DNA of 44,016 nucleotides from NCBI GenBank assembly GCA_021324455.1, contig JAJPJA010000008.1:1-44016 (forward strand). The letters run 5' to 3'. Position numbers and translations under genes: made by a program. Shown piece after piece: positions 8,173-16,226 of this stretch. Below the pieces are notes generated by a model. It had not been told where the DNA came from. It did no database searches and worked only from the letters and a program-made list of their open reading frames with translations. Source of the DNA: Pseudomonadota bacterium (GTDB taxonomy: Bacteria > Desulfobacterota > Binatia > Binatales > Binataceae). Within the stretch, counting starts at the first letter, position 1; each line of letters begins with the position of its first letter.

Positions 8173-8850
8173 GTGAACAAGAAGAAGAAGCTTGTCATCG
8201 TGGGAGATACCGCCTTCGCGGAGATTGCCTGCGAGTACTTCAGCCACGACTCGCCATACACGGTGGCGGGGTTCAGCGTCGAAGGGGCGTTTCTCAAACG
8301 CAATGAACTGTTAGGTTTGCCGGTCGTTGCGCTGGAAAACCTCGAACAACGCTTCCCGCCCCAGGAACACGAGGCCTTCGCAGCGGTGGTTTATACCCAG
8401 TTGAACCGACTCCGTACGCGCCTGGCCTGCGCTCTCAAAAGCAAAGGGTATCGACTCGCCAGCTATGTGAGTTCGCGCGCCTTCGTGTGGCGCAATGTCC
8501 AGCTCGGCGAGCATTGCTTCATCTTCGAGGACAACACGGTTCAACCCTTCGCCGCAATCGGCAACAACGTGGTATTGTGGAGCGGCAATCATATCGGGCA
8601 TCACAGCAGAATCGGGGATAACTGCTTTGTCTCGTCGCACGTCGTGGTATCCGGCTTCTGCACAATCGGCGATAACTGCTTTCTCGGCGTCAATTCAACC
8701 ATCGCCAACAACGTGACCATCGGACGCGACTGCTGGATCGGTCCGGGTGTTACCATCCGCAGGGACATTGGCGAAGATTTGGTCTATGGCGGGGCGGAGT
8801 GCGAACCGTCCAGGGTTCCCGCCCGGCGCTTTTTCCGGGTCAAGGCTTAG
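8173..8850 (+). CDS. NeuD/PglD-family sugar O- or N-acyltransferase
   Basis: A 225-residue left-handed beta-helix acyltransferase. It has an N-terminal PglD-type Rossmann-like subdomain (about 6-80, LVIVGDTAFAEIACEYF). Hexapeptide repeats follow from about 100 to 205 (IGNNVVLWSGNHIGHHSRIG, IGDNCFLGVNSTIANNVTIG). His143 and His144 in GHHSRIG are candidates for the catalytic histidine. The start is GTG 8173. Relatives transfer acetyl or other acyl groups to amino or hydroxyl groups of nucleotide sugars. With a 3-aminotransferase further down the operon, N-acylation of the dTDP-3-amino sugar is a natural proposal, but a second acyltransferase at 9790 competes for the role. Confidence 0.82.
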   Translation: MNKKKKLVIVGDTAFAEIACEYFSHDSPYTVAGFSVEGAFLKRNELLGLPVVALENLEQRFPPQEHEAFAAVVYTQLNRLRTRLACALKSKGYRLASYVSSRAFVWRNVQLGEHCFIFEDNTVQPFAAIGNNVVLWSGNHIGHHSRIGDNCFVSSHVVVSGFCTIGDNCFLGVNSTIANNVTIGRDCWIGPGVTIRRDIGEDLVYGGAECEPSRVPARRFFRVKA

Positions 8851-8858
8851 GAACGGCC

Positions 8859-9776
8859 ATGCGATGGCGAAAACTGGGCGTGGTGTACCAGCCTGACGGC
8901 TCGCTCTGGTGGGCGCGCTCCCACGCCATGGTACCTACTCCGTTGATGATTTCGGATTACATACTCCGCATATATGTGACTTGCCAGGATGAACATGGGA
9001 TCGGCCGGGTGGGGTTTGTTGACGTATCCGCGCACGACCCTGCCCGCATTGTGAATATAGCCGCGGAGCCGGTGCTGGATGTGGGCCGGGCGGGCGCGTT
9101 CGACGACAACGGCGTGATGGCTACCAGCGCTCTGAGAAGCCCGGACGGAAGAATCTTTCTTTACTATGTCGGTTTCGAGCTCAGCGCGCATATAAGATAT
9201 CGCCTGCTGAGCGGTTTGGCGGTAAGCGAAGACGGATTGAAGTTCGCGCGCGTGAAGCAAACGCCGATCCTCGAACGGTCGCCGGAGGAATTGTATTTTC
9301 GAGGCGGTCCTCATGTTCAGTACGATCGCGGCCGCTACCGGATGTGGTACGTGGCCGGCAGCGACTGGATCGCGCTCAACGGCAAGCAGATGCCGGTTTA
9401 CGACCTGCGCCATATCGAATCGCCTGACGGCATCCATTGGCCCGAGCACGGTCCGGTCGCCGTACCCATCACCGCCGAGGATGAGCACGGCTTCGGGCGG
9501 CCATGGGTTACACGCGACGCCCGAGGTTGGCATCTCTACTATTCCGTCCGGCGCAGATCGCTGGGCGCCTACCGCATGGGCTATGCGGTGTCGGCGGATG
9601 GCGTTGCATGGCGGCGGCGGGACGCCGATCTGGGCATCGAGGTCTCCGCGCAGGGGTGGGACTCGCAGTCGGTATGCTACGCGGCGGTGATTTACAGCGG
9701 CGGCAGGACCTGGCTCTTTTACAACGGCAACAACTTCGGCGAAACCGGGTTTGGGGTGGCTGTTCGTGAGGGCTGA
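8859..9776 (+). CDS. Beta-propeller glycosidase-like protein (GH43/GH32/GH130-like fold)
   Basis: A 305-residue protein without a signal peptide. It is built of repeated propeller blades: DDNGVMATSALRSPDGRIFL, FRGGPHVQYDRGRYRMWYV, a SPDGIHWPEHGP blade, EHGFGRPWVTRDARGWHLYY and AVSADGVAWRRRDADLG. This pattern is typical of five-bladed GH43/GH32/GH130-type folds. ATG 8859 starts nine bases after the previous stop with AGGA upstream. The next gene begins 14 bases after it. Since it is cytoplasmic by sequence and sits among nucleotide-sugar genes, it may be a glycosyltransferase-like or sugar-phosphate enzyme rather than a secreted hydrolase. No catalytic residues could be assigned with confidence. 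Confidence 0.6.
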   Translation: MRWRKLGVVYQPDGSLWWARSHAMVPTPLMISDYILRIYVTCQDEHGIGRVGFVDVSAHDPARIVNIAAEPVLDVGRAGAFDDNGVMATSALRSPDGRIFLYYVGFELSAHIRYRLLSGLAVSEDGLKFARVKQTPILERSPEELYFRGGPHVQYDRGRYRMWYVAGSDWIALNGKQMPVYDLRHIESPDGIHWPEHGPVAVPITAEDEHGFGRPWVTRDARGWHLYYSVRRRSLGAYRMGYAVSADGVAWRRRDADLGIEVSAQGWDSQSVCYAAVIYSGGRTWLFYNGNNFGETGFGVAVREG

Positions 9777-9789
9777 CCGGAGTGCGGCC

Positions 9790-10740
9790 ATGGATGTTTG
9801 TCAGTACACGGGCGAAGATGAGGCTCAGTGGGACGAGCTGGTCGGCCGCGCGTTAAATGGCACCTTCCTGCACAGCCGCCGCTTCCTCGGCTATCACGGC
9901 AACCGCTTCCGCGACGTATCCGCCTGCCTGCACGACAGCGGCCGCCTGGTGGCGGTGTTTCCCGCCGCCGTTGATCCCGGCGATCCCGCCTGCGTCACCA
10001 GTCATCCGGGCGCGACTTACGGCGGACTGGTGCACGACGGCGCCTTGCGGGGCGCTGCAATGATTGAGGCGTTGGCGGCCGTGCGCGAGCATTACCGCAG
10101 CCTGGGATTCAGCAGGCTGCGCTACAAGGCGATCCCCCGCAACTATCATCGCATTCCGTCCGACGATGATCTGTACGCATTGTTCCGGCTCAACGCGGCG
10201 CGTTACCGCTGCGATCTCTCCGCTGTGATCGATCTTCACGATCGCCCCGTCGTATCGCGGCGGCGCAGGCGCTGCCTGAGAAGCGCGCTGGCCAATGGCG
10301 TTACGGTAAGGGAAAATCCGGAGCTTTTGTGCACTTTTTGGCCCCTGCTCGAAGACACTCTGGAGCGCAGACATGGTGCGCGGCCGACTCACAGTCTCGA
10401 TGAAATAACTCTGCTCCGCTCTCTGTTTCCGGAACAGATCCGGGTTGCGGCGGCGCTGGCGGGCGAGGAACTCCTAGGCGGAGTTGTTCTGTTCGTCATG
10501 CCTACCACTGTGCATATCCAGTATAGTTGCGCCAGCAGGCGCGGCTTTTCGCTTCATGCCCTTGACGCGGTGTTCGACCACTGCATTACGGCGGCGGCCG
10601 GCACCGGCGCCAGATGGTTCAGTATGGGAATAAGCAATGAAGACGGCGGACGCGTTCTGAACGAAAACCTGTATCGCTTCAAGGTGGAATTCGGCGCGGG
10701 CAGCACAACGCACGAATTCTACCAGCTCGAACTCCAATGA
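9790..10740 (+). CDS. FemAB/GNAT-like N-acyltransferase
   Basis: A 316-residue protein resembling FemAB-type double-GNAT acyltransferases: an N-terminal half with SGRLVAVFPAAV and SRLRYKAIPRNYH, and a C-terminal half with GEELLGGVVLFVM, HIQYSCASRRGFS and ALDAVFDHCI. ATG 9790 is preferred, with GGAG seven bases upstream; the frame is open further upstream but overlaps the previous gene. Its stop overlaps the next start as ATGA, coupling it to the ketoisomerase gene. That location suggests it acylates the 3-amino group of the dTDP-linked sugar. Family relatives also add amino acids to peptidoglycan, which is less likely here. Confidence 0.65.
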   Translation: MDVCQYTGEDEAQWDELVGRALNGTFLHSRRFLGYHGNRFRDVSACLHDSGRLVAVFPAAVDPGDPACVTSHPGATYGGLVHDGALRGAAMIEALAAVREHYRSLGFSRLRYKAIPRNYHRIPSDDDLYALFRLNAARYRCDLSAVIDLHDRPVVSRRRRRCLRSALANGVTVRENPELLCTFWPLLEDTLERRHGARPTHSLDEITLLRSLFPEQIRVAAALAGEELLGGVVLFVMPTTVHIQYSCASRRGFSLHALDAVFDHCITAAAGTGARWFSMGISNEDGGRVLNENLYRFKVEFGAGSTTHEFYQLELQ

Positions 10741-11186
10741 GGGTTTCCAATCTGCATATTGCTCCGCAGCACGAGCCGACGTCCGGCTTGCTGACCAACC
10801 TGCCCATGGTGAAGGACAAGCGCGGCAAGCTGGTGTTCATGGAAGCCGGCGAACAGGTGCCCTTTGCGATTCGACGCGTGTTCTTTCTTCACGATTTGGC
10901 GCCTGGCCAGGAGCGCGGCCACCATGCTCATCGAAATTGCCACGAATTTCTCGTCGTGGTCGCCGGTGCGCTGACTATAGAACTCGATGACGGCTCGCGG
11001 CGGTGGCGCCGATTTCTTGCGGAGCGAAGCGAAGCTGTGCACATTCCGCCGATGAACTGGATCGTGCTGCGCGACTTCGATCCGGATACAGTCTGCATGG
11101 TGCTGACGTCGGACAGATATGATCCGAAAGATTATATCACTGACTATCAGGAGTTTCTGAATCTGCGGGGAAATACGGGCCGGTGA
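10737..11186 (+). CDS. dTDP-4-keto-6-deoxyhexose 3,4-ketoisomerase (FdtA/QdtA/WxcM family cupin)
   Basis: A 149-residue single-domain cupin of the FdtA/QdtA family. These enzymes convert dTDP-4-keto-6-deoxyglucose to a 3-keto isomer. The diagnostic segment is RGHHAHRNCHEF (about 60-71), with catalytic histidines in HHAH, followed by VVVAGALTIELDDG and HIPPMNWIVLRDF. It overlaps both neighbours by four bases (ATGA upstream, GTGA downstream), so it sits in a tightly coupled trio with the acyltransferase and aminotransferase. Whether the product has galacto (Fuc3N) or gluco (Qui3N) configuration cannot be told from these motifs alone. Confidence 0.87.
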   Translation: MRVSNLHIAPQHEPTSGLLTNLPMVKDKRGKLVFMEAGEQVPFAIRRVFFLHDLAPGQERGHHAHRNCHEFLVVVAGALTIELDDGSRRWRRFLAERSEAVHIPPMNWIVLRDFDPDTVCMVLTSDRYDPKDYITDYQEFLNLRGNTGR

Positions 11187-12343
11187 AGATTCCATTCGTT
11201 GATCTCGGTTGCCTGCATGAACGGCTCGGTGCGCAGATTGAGCGCGCCCTGGCTGCTGTGGCCCGCTCGGGATGGTATGTGCTGGGACCCGAGCTCGAGG
11301 CGTTCGAATCCGAATTCGCGCAATACTGCGGCGCCGCCCAATGCGTCGGCGTCGGAAACGGCCTGGACGCCCTCACTCTGATCCTGCGAGCGCTTGAGGT
11401 CGGCCCCGGAGACGAGGTGATCGTCCCCGGTTATACATTCATCGCCACTTGGCTGGCTGTAACGCACGCCGGCGCCGTGCCGGTTCCCGTCGATCCCGAC
11501 GAGCACACATACAACATCGACCCCGCGCGCATCGAACAGGCGGTGACTTCGCGCACCGCGGCGATCATAGCCGTCGATCTTTACGGATGCCTTGCAGATA
11601 TCGAGGCTGTTCGCAGCATTGCCCGGCGCCATCGCCTGAAGGTTATCGAAGATGCGGCCCAGGCGCACGGGGCGCGCGGCAGGACCGGTGCGGCAGGGTC
11701 GTGGGCGGACGCCGCCGCGTTCAGTTTTTTCCCGACGAAAAATCTCGGCTGCATGGGTGATGGCGGCGCGGTCGTGACCAACGACCGAACGCTGGCAGAC
11801 AGGCTGCGGCTGCTGCGCAATTACGGCTCGCGAATCAAGTATTATAATGAAATCGCCGGCGTCAATTCGCGCCTCGATCCCATTCAGGCGGCGGTCTTGC
11901 GCGTCAAGCTTCCTTATCTTGACGAATGGAACACACTGCGGCGCCGAACGGCGACTGCCTATTCCGCGCAACTGCGCGGCCTTCCGGGCCTTGTCATTCC
12001 GCAGCATGATACCGATGCCCCCGATCACGTGTGGCATCTTTATGTAATACAACATCCCCGGCGGGACGAACTGCAGCGGGAGCTTCGCGCCGCGGGCGTC
12101 GAAACGCTTATCCATTACCCGGTTCCTCCGCATTTGAGCGCGGCTTACGCGGCACTCGGCCTGGCCGGCCGGCTGCCGATTGCGGAGCGCATTTCCGCCC
12201 GCGCCTTGAGCTTGCCGATTGGACCTCACATCGGACCCGAACAAACCGCACACGTGATAAAAGCCGTCAGACATTTCTGCGAGGGTTGCGCAGGCCGCGA
12301 TGCGGCCGGCGAAACCCGCCCCGTCTCAAGCCACAATACGTAG
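11183..12343 (+). CDS. DegT/DnrJ/EryC1/StrS aminotransferase (dTDP-3-keto sugar transaminase, FdtB/QdtB-like)
   Basis: A 386-residue PLP-dependent sugar aminotransferase. Family motifs are GNGLDALTLILRAL, GDEVIVPGYTFIAT, IEDAAQAHGA (Asp157, Gln160) and SFFPTKNLGCMGDGG, where Lys186 forms the Schiff base. GTG 11183 overlaps the ketoisomerase stop. Following a 3,4-ketoisomerase, it should aminate C3 to give dTDP-3-amino-3,6-dideoxyhexose. The C-terminal 20 residues after HFCEGCAG look disordered. It is the last gene of the nucleotide-sugar block; 156 bases with short inverted repeats separate it from the flippase. Confidence 0.9.
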   Translation: MKIPFVDLGCLHERLGAQIERALAAVARSGWYVLGPELEAFESEFAQYCGAAQCVGVGNGLDALTLILRALEVGPGDEVIVPGYTFIATWLAVTHAGAVPVPVDPDEHTYNIDPARIEQAVTSRTAAIIAVDLYGCLADIEAVRSIARRHRLKVIEDAAQAHGARGRTGAAGSWADAAAFSFFPTKNLGCMGDGGAVVTNDRTLADRLRLLRNYGSRIKYYNEIAGVNSRLDPIQAAVLRVKLPYLDEWNTLRRRTATAYSAQLRGLPGLVIPQHDTDAPDHVWHLYVIQHPRRDELQRELRAAGVETLIHYPVPPHLSAAYAALGLAGRLPIAERISARALSLPIGPHIGPEQTAHVIKAVRHFCEGCAGRDAAGETRPVSSHNT

Positions 12344-12349
12344 CGAGTC

Positions 12350-12395
12350 GGCGTCCGGATTCGAGTGAGTATCGGATGAACGGCAAACGGACGCC
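12350..12395 (+). repeat. 8-bp inverted repeat between aminotransferase and flippase genes
   Basis: GGCGTCCG (12350-12357) and CGGACGCC (12388-12395) are perfect complements separated by 30 bases. A smaller CCTGG-AAA-CCAGG hairpin lies at 12442-12454. No T-run follows either, so neither is a classical terminator. They could stabilise or process the mRNA at this junction. Confidence 0.3.
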
Positions 12396-12499
12396 AGATT
12401 CGCAATGCTCACTTAACGCCTTTCATGATTGACAGAGTCGACCTGGAAACCAGGCCGCAACCGTCCACAACTCCACAGTGATTGGATTGATCTATTGTT

Positions 12500-13834
12500 A
12501 TGCCGATGTTTCGTCGCTTTACGCGGGAACCCCGGGGCGCTTTGTTGAAGCTCGGTCTGGAGTCGCTGGAGACTGCCGGAGTGCAGGTCCTCAGTCTGGT
12601 TATAAGCATTCCCATGCTGGCCATCACGGCGCGCTGGCTTGGTCCGGAGGGCCGCGGCGCATTCGTGACCTCGACCACATGGTCCGCGCTGGCGGCCACC
12701 TGCTGCGGACTGAGCCTCGGTATGGTGGCGATTCACGAAATGACCCGGACCTCGGGGCGTCGACTGAAGGCTTTACTCGGCACCCTGCTGCTGCTCGCCG
12801 CGGTTGTAAGCGCGGCCGCGTGGGTCGGCGTTAGCGCGCTTTTTCACATCGACCGCAGCGCCTTCGGAAGCATATCGCCCTCCTGGCTGCTTGTCGCGTT
12901 TGCCGGAGTTCCGTTTTTGGTTGGGCGCGAATATCTCAGTTCCCTTCTGATAGCGGACGGCCGGGTCCCGATTTGGAACCGGGCGCAGATGGCCGGAGTG
13001 CTTCTGTCGTTTTGCTTCGTGGGAATCTGCGCGCTTACGGGAACGCTCACCGTCGCCGCGGTCATCCTGAGCTGGCTCGCTGGTCAAATACTGGTGTGCT
13101 GCATCTGTTTTGCCGCGGTATATAAAAGCGCCGCCGGCGTGGGCCTCGACCTCTCGCTGGTCTCGTCACTTCTGTCGGGCGGCTACAAACTTCATCTCAA
13201 CGCCATCGGCTCAATCCTGATTTCCTCCATCGACGTTCTGATGGTCAACTCATTCGCCGGCGCTCATGAGGTGGGTTATTATCAACTATCGATCAAACTC
13301 ATCACGAACATGGCGATCGTGGCCCAGGCGGTGGGAGTAGTCAGTTATGGCACCGTGGTGAAATTGGGTCCGGACGGCGCGTGGCCGCTGGTGCGGCGCA
13401 TCTGCGGGATCTCGATGGCTCTGGTGATGCTGGGAACGCTGGGAGCGGTATGGGCGGCGCCGATTATGATTTTTGTCATAGCGGGTCCGGCTTTCGCGCC
13501 AAGCGTACGATTCTTCCGATGGATGCTGCTGGCTGTGCCCGGCCTGAGTTTGGCCAATCTCATGGCGCCGCAATGGATCTGCCGGGGATTTTTCTGGAGT
13601 GCCGGCATTCTCACCTTTGTGGTCGCGGGGTCGAACGCGCTGGGTAATTTTATTCTGGTGCCGCGTTACGGCGCCATGGGTGCCGTCGTTAGTTACATAG
13701 CCGTCTATCTGGTCTCCATAGTTGCTAATGGCGGCATGTTCGTGATGTGCGAGATGCGCTGGCGGCGGCGGTTCAGGGCGGGGCCGCAGCAGTCCGCGGC
13801 GCTCTATGGAAGTGAACCTGTTTCCGGAGCGTAG
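12500..13834 (+). CDS. Wzx-like polysaccharide flippase
   Basis: A 444-residue polytopic membrane protein of the MATE/MOP polysaccharide transporter type, with about 12 to 14 hydrophobic segments spread over the length. Signature-like regions are AITARWLGPEGRGAFV near the N-terminus, SIDVLMVNSFAGAHEVGYYQ in the middle and NFILVPRYGAMGAVVSY near the C-terminus. It should flip the undecaprenyl-linked repeat unit to the periplasm. ATG 12500 is used; the upstream sequence has no strong RBS. The C-terminal tail overlaps a possible early start of the next gene. Confidence 0.87.
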   Translation: MPMFRRFTREPRGALLKLGLESLETAGVQVLSLVISIPMLAITARWLGPEGRGAFVTSTTWSALAATCCGLSLGMVAIHEMTRTSGRRLKALLGTLLLLAAVVSAAAWVGVSALFHIDRSAFGSISPSWLLVAFAGVPFLVGREYLSSLLIADGRVPIWNRAQMAGVLLSFCFVGICALTGTLTVAAVILSWLAGQILVCCICFAAVYKSAAGVGLDLSLVSSLLSGGYKLHLNAIGSILISSIDVLMVNSFAGAHEVGYYQLSIKLITNMAIVAQAVGVVSYGTVVKLGPDGAWPLVRRICGISMALVMLGTLGAVWAAPIMIFVIAGPAFAPSVRFFRWMLLAVPGLSLANLMAPQWICRGFFWSAGILTFVVAGSNALGNFILVPRYGAMGAVVSYIAVYLVSIVANGGMFVMCEMRWRRRFRAGPQQSAALYGSEPVSGA

Positions 13835-13892
13835 ACGGCTGCAAGCGGTTGGATCCTCAGGCGCTTTTGTGCGGGGGTGCAAGTACTCTGTC

Positions 13893-15023
13893 GTGTCTCA
13901 TCGTATCGGTATAGACGCCAGAATGTTGGGAACCAGGCCGAAGGGGATAGGACGATATATCTGGGAATTGTGCAGGGGCCTGGACAAGGCGATGCCGCAT
14001 GCGGAGTTCTTCCTGTACTCGCGCGCTCCGATTGGACTTCCGCGGATTTCCACACGATGGCATGAGCGGGTGGATCGGGCCGCCGGCGCGCGCCTGCCCA
14101 ACAGCCTGTGGGGCGCCGCGAGAGTCGGATTCCTCGCACGCAGCGATCGAGTCAACGTGTTCTGGGGCGGCACCGGCCTGGTGCCGCTAATCGGACTTGA
14201 GGCCCGTTCCGTGCTTACCGTTCATGACCTGGTGTACAGTCTGGAGCCTCAGACGACGAGTATCCGGGCTCGATGGGCCGCGCGTTTGTTCTTCCGGCCC
14301 AGTGTGAGGAAGGCGGATTACATAGTGTGCAACTCGCACGGATCAGCCCGCCGGCTCGAGGCATTCCTCGGACGCCGCGCCGACGCCGTGGTGCATCCCG
14401 GGGTCTCGGACGCCTTCCGCCGCAGAGAGCATGCCGAAGTGCTGCGCGTGCTGTCCCGCCTGGATGTACGTAAACCCTATCTGCTGGCGGTTGGAACGTG
14501 GGAGCCGCGCAAGGGTCTGCAGCGGCTGATTGCGGCTTTCCTCGGTCTGGCGAATCAAATTCTGCTGAGGGAACACACACTCGTGCTCGCCGGGGCGCGG
14601 GGATGGAAGGACGATGCGATCGCAAACGCGGTGAGCAGCGGAGGCGACCGGATCAGGGCTGTCGGGTATGTCGACGATGATTCTCTGGCGGCCCTGTATA
14701 GCGGCGCCGACGCGCTGGTGTTTCCATCGATTTATGAGGGATTCGGCATTCCCGTCCTTGAGGCCCGCGCCTGCGGCACGCGGGTTGTGGCGAGCGACCT
14801 GCCCGAACTGCGCGAGGCAGGCGGCGAGGGCGCTATTTATATCCCGCCTACCGAGGCCGGAATCATGGCCGGCATTGCCCAGGCGTTGGCTTCGGGTGCT
14901 CCCGCGCCGCTGGCTCCGCATGAGCTTGGATGGGACCAGAGAGCCCGCACTTTCGTCCCTGTATTGACCGGCGCCATCGGTCTGAGTAAGCGCGAAGCGC
15001 GTTCGATGGCTCGCGCCTGCTGA
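13893..15023 (+). CDS. GT4 glycosyltransferase
   Basis: A GT-B retaining glycosyltransferase of 376 residues from GTG 13893, which places RIGIDARML at the N-terminus as is usual for this family. An ATG at 13806 is also in frame but overlaps the flippase gene and adds an unrelated leader. The C-terminal donor domain shows LLAVGTWEPRKGLQRLIAAF and SIYEGFGIPVLEA, giving the E-x7-E motif at Glu282 and Glu290. It should act at the inner face of the inner membrane on the lipid-linked repeat unit. Donor and linkage are unknown. Confidence 0.85.
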   Translation: MSHRIGIDARMLGTRPKGIGRYIWELCRGLDKAMPHAEFFLYSRAPIGLPRISTRWHERVDRAAGARLPNSLWGAARVGFLARSDRVNVFWGGTGLVPLIGLEARSVLTVHDLVYSLEPQTTSIRARWAARLFFRPSVRKADYIVCNSHGSARRLEAFLGRRADAVVHPGVSDAFRRREHAEVLRVLSRLDVRKPYLLAVGTWEPRKGLQRLIAAFLGLANQILLREHTLVLAGARGWKDDAIANAVSSGGDRIRAVGYVDDDSLAALYSGADALVFPSIYEGFGIPVLEARACGTRVVASDLPELREAGGEGAIYIPPTEAGIMAGIAQALASGAPAPLAPHELGWDQRARTFVPVLTGAIGLSKREARSMARAC

Positions 15024-15041
15024 TCGCAGTCTGAAGCCGCT

Positions 15042-16226
15042 GTGGTTCCCCTAATTGAAAGTGATGAACGGCAGCGAGGCGATGGTCCGTGGCTGACCGC
15101 GCTGTGCGATCGCTATTTACGGTATCTCTCCGCGAATGACTATTCGGCCCGAAGCGCTCCCCTTGACGATGTTCCCGGGCATTTGCTGGTCGCAAAAGTC
15201 TTTGGCATGGGCGACAGCGTGCTGGTGCGCTCCATTGTGGAACAGCTGCGGGGCCGCCATCCGCAAATGGAAATCGGAGTGCTGGCGGGGCCGCCGACGG
15301 TCGAACTGCTGACCCTGGGCTCGAATTATCGCGTGCATATCTATAGTCAGAAAGACCTGAGCGTGAAGACGGCGCTCGGACTATTGCGCGAAATCCGGCG
15401 CTGCCGGTACGACGCGATCCTGAATTTTGAGCAGGGTTCACTTGCCGGCACGGCATTTCTCGCGCTGACAGGTATCCCGCTGCGAATCGGTTTTCTCGCT
15501 CCGGGTCTGGAAATAAAATCGCGCTTTTTGACCCACGTACTGAGGTTCGACGACTCGCGCAGCATGTGGGAATCATTCGGCGATCTGGCGCGCCTGGCCG
15601 ATCCCGGTCTGGTCACGGCAAAATCGGCTCTTGCGATCAGATGCCGTCCCGACACTGAGCGATGGGTTGACCAATGGTGGAACAGCCGTGTGGCCGTGTC
15701 CGCCCTGCCGGTCGCGTTTCATCTCGGTTCGGCGCCGGGGATGGACTTCAGGCGCTGGCCGCTGGAGCGATTCGTGCACCTGGCACGCGAACTCGACAGC
15801 CGGCGCGCCGGGGTTTGTGTGCTGCTTACCGGAACCGAGGTGGAAAAAGACCTGATTACCCAATTCATGCGCGACTACAGCGGCTGCGCCGTCGACGCTT
15901 CGGCGCTGGGAAGTATCGAGCGAACTGTCGGCGTACTGCAACGGTGTGGGCTGCTGGTGAGCAACGACACCGGTATCATGCATCTGGGCGCCGCGCTCGG
16001 CGTGCCCACCGTAGGTCTGTTCGGACCCAACACCCCCCGCCACTGGGCTCCGATTGGTCCCCGCGCCGCTTACGTTTACGATACCGCCGAACCGTGCAGC
16101 CCTTGCATCAACAACTACACCAACCGTATGCCGGCTGCGTGCGTCAACCCGGTGAAAAGCCGCTGCATGTATGACATCAGCGTCGCATCGGTGCTCAACG
16201 CGGCGGAGCGCGTGTTGCATCCGTGA
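15042..16226 (+). CDS. GT9 (heptosyltransferase-family) glycosyltransferase 1
   Basis: A 394-residue GT9 protein. The N-terminal fold begins at about residue 48 with LLVAKVFGMGDSVLVRS, equivalent to the IRxxxxGD motif of heptosyltransferases. The C-terminal donor site is VSNDTGIMHLGAALGVPTVG, followed by FGPNTPRHWAP. A late cysteine group (CSPC, then ACV and RCM) is common in this family. The start GTG 15042 lacks a clear RBS. The stop overlaps the next gene as GTGA. GT9 enzymes usually use ADP-heptose, and heptose-activation genes occur downstream, which supports heptose transfer. Confidence 0.85.
   Translation: MVPLIESDERQRGDGPWLTALCDRYLRYLSANDYSARSAPLDDVPGHLLVAKVFGMGDSVLVRSIVEQLRGRHPQMEIGVLAGPPTVELLTLGSNYRVHIYSQKDLSVKTALGLLREIRRCRYDAILNFEQGSLAGTAFLALTGIPLRIGFLAPGLEIKSRFLTHVLRFDDSRSMWESFGDLARLADPGLVTAKSALAIRCRPDTERWVDQWWNSRVAVSALPVAFHLGSAPGMDFRRWPLERFVHLARELDSRRAGVCVLLTGTEVEKDLITQFMRDYSGCAVDASALGSIERTVGVLQRCGLLVSNDTGIMHLGAALGVPTVGLFGPNTPRHWAPIGPRAAYVYDTAEPCSPCINNYTNRMPAACVNPVKSRCMYDISVASVLNAAERVLHP

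Noticed and set aside
12376..12432. An 18-codon frame between the aminotransferase and flippase genes
   Set aside because: No RBS, no composition suggesting a leader peptide, and no following terminator-antiterminator pair.
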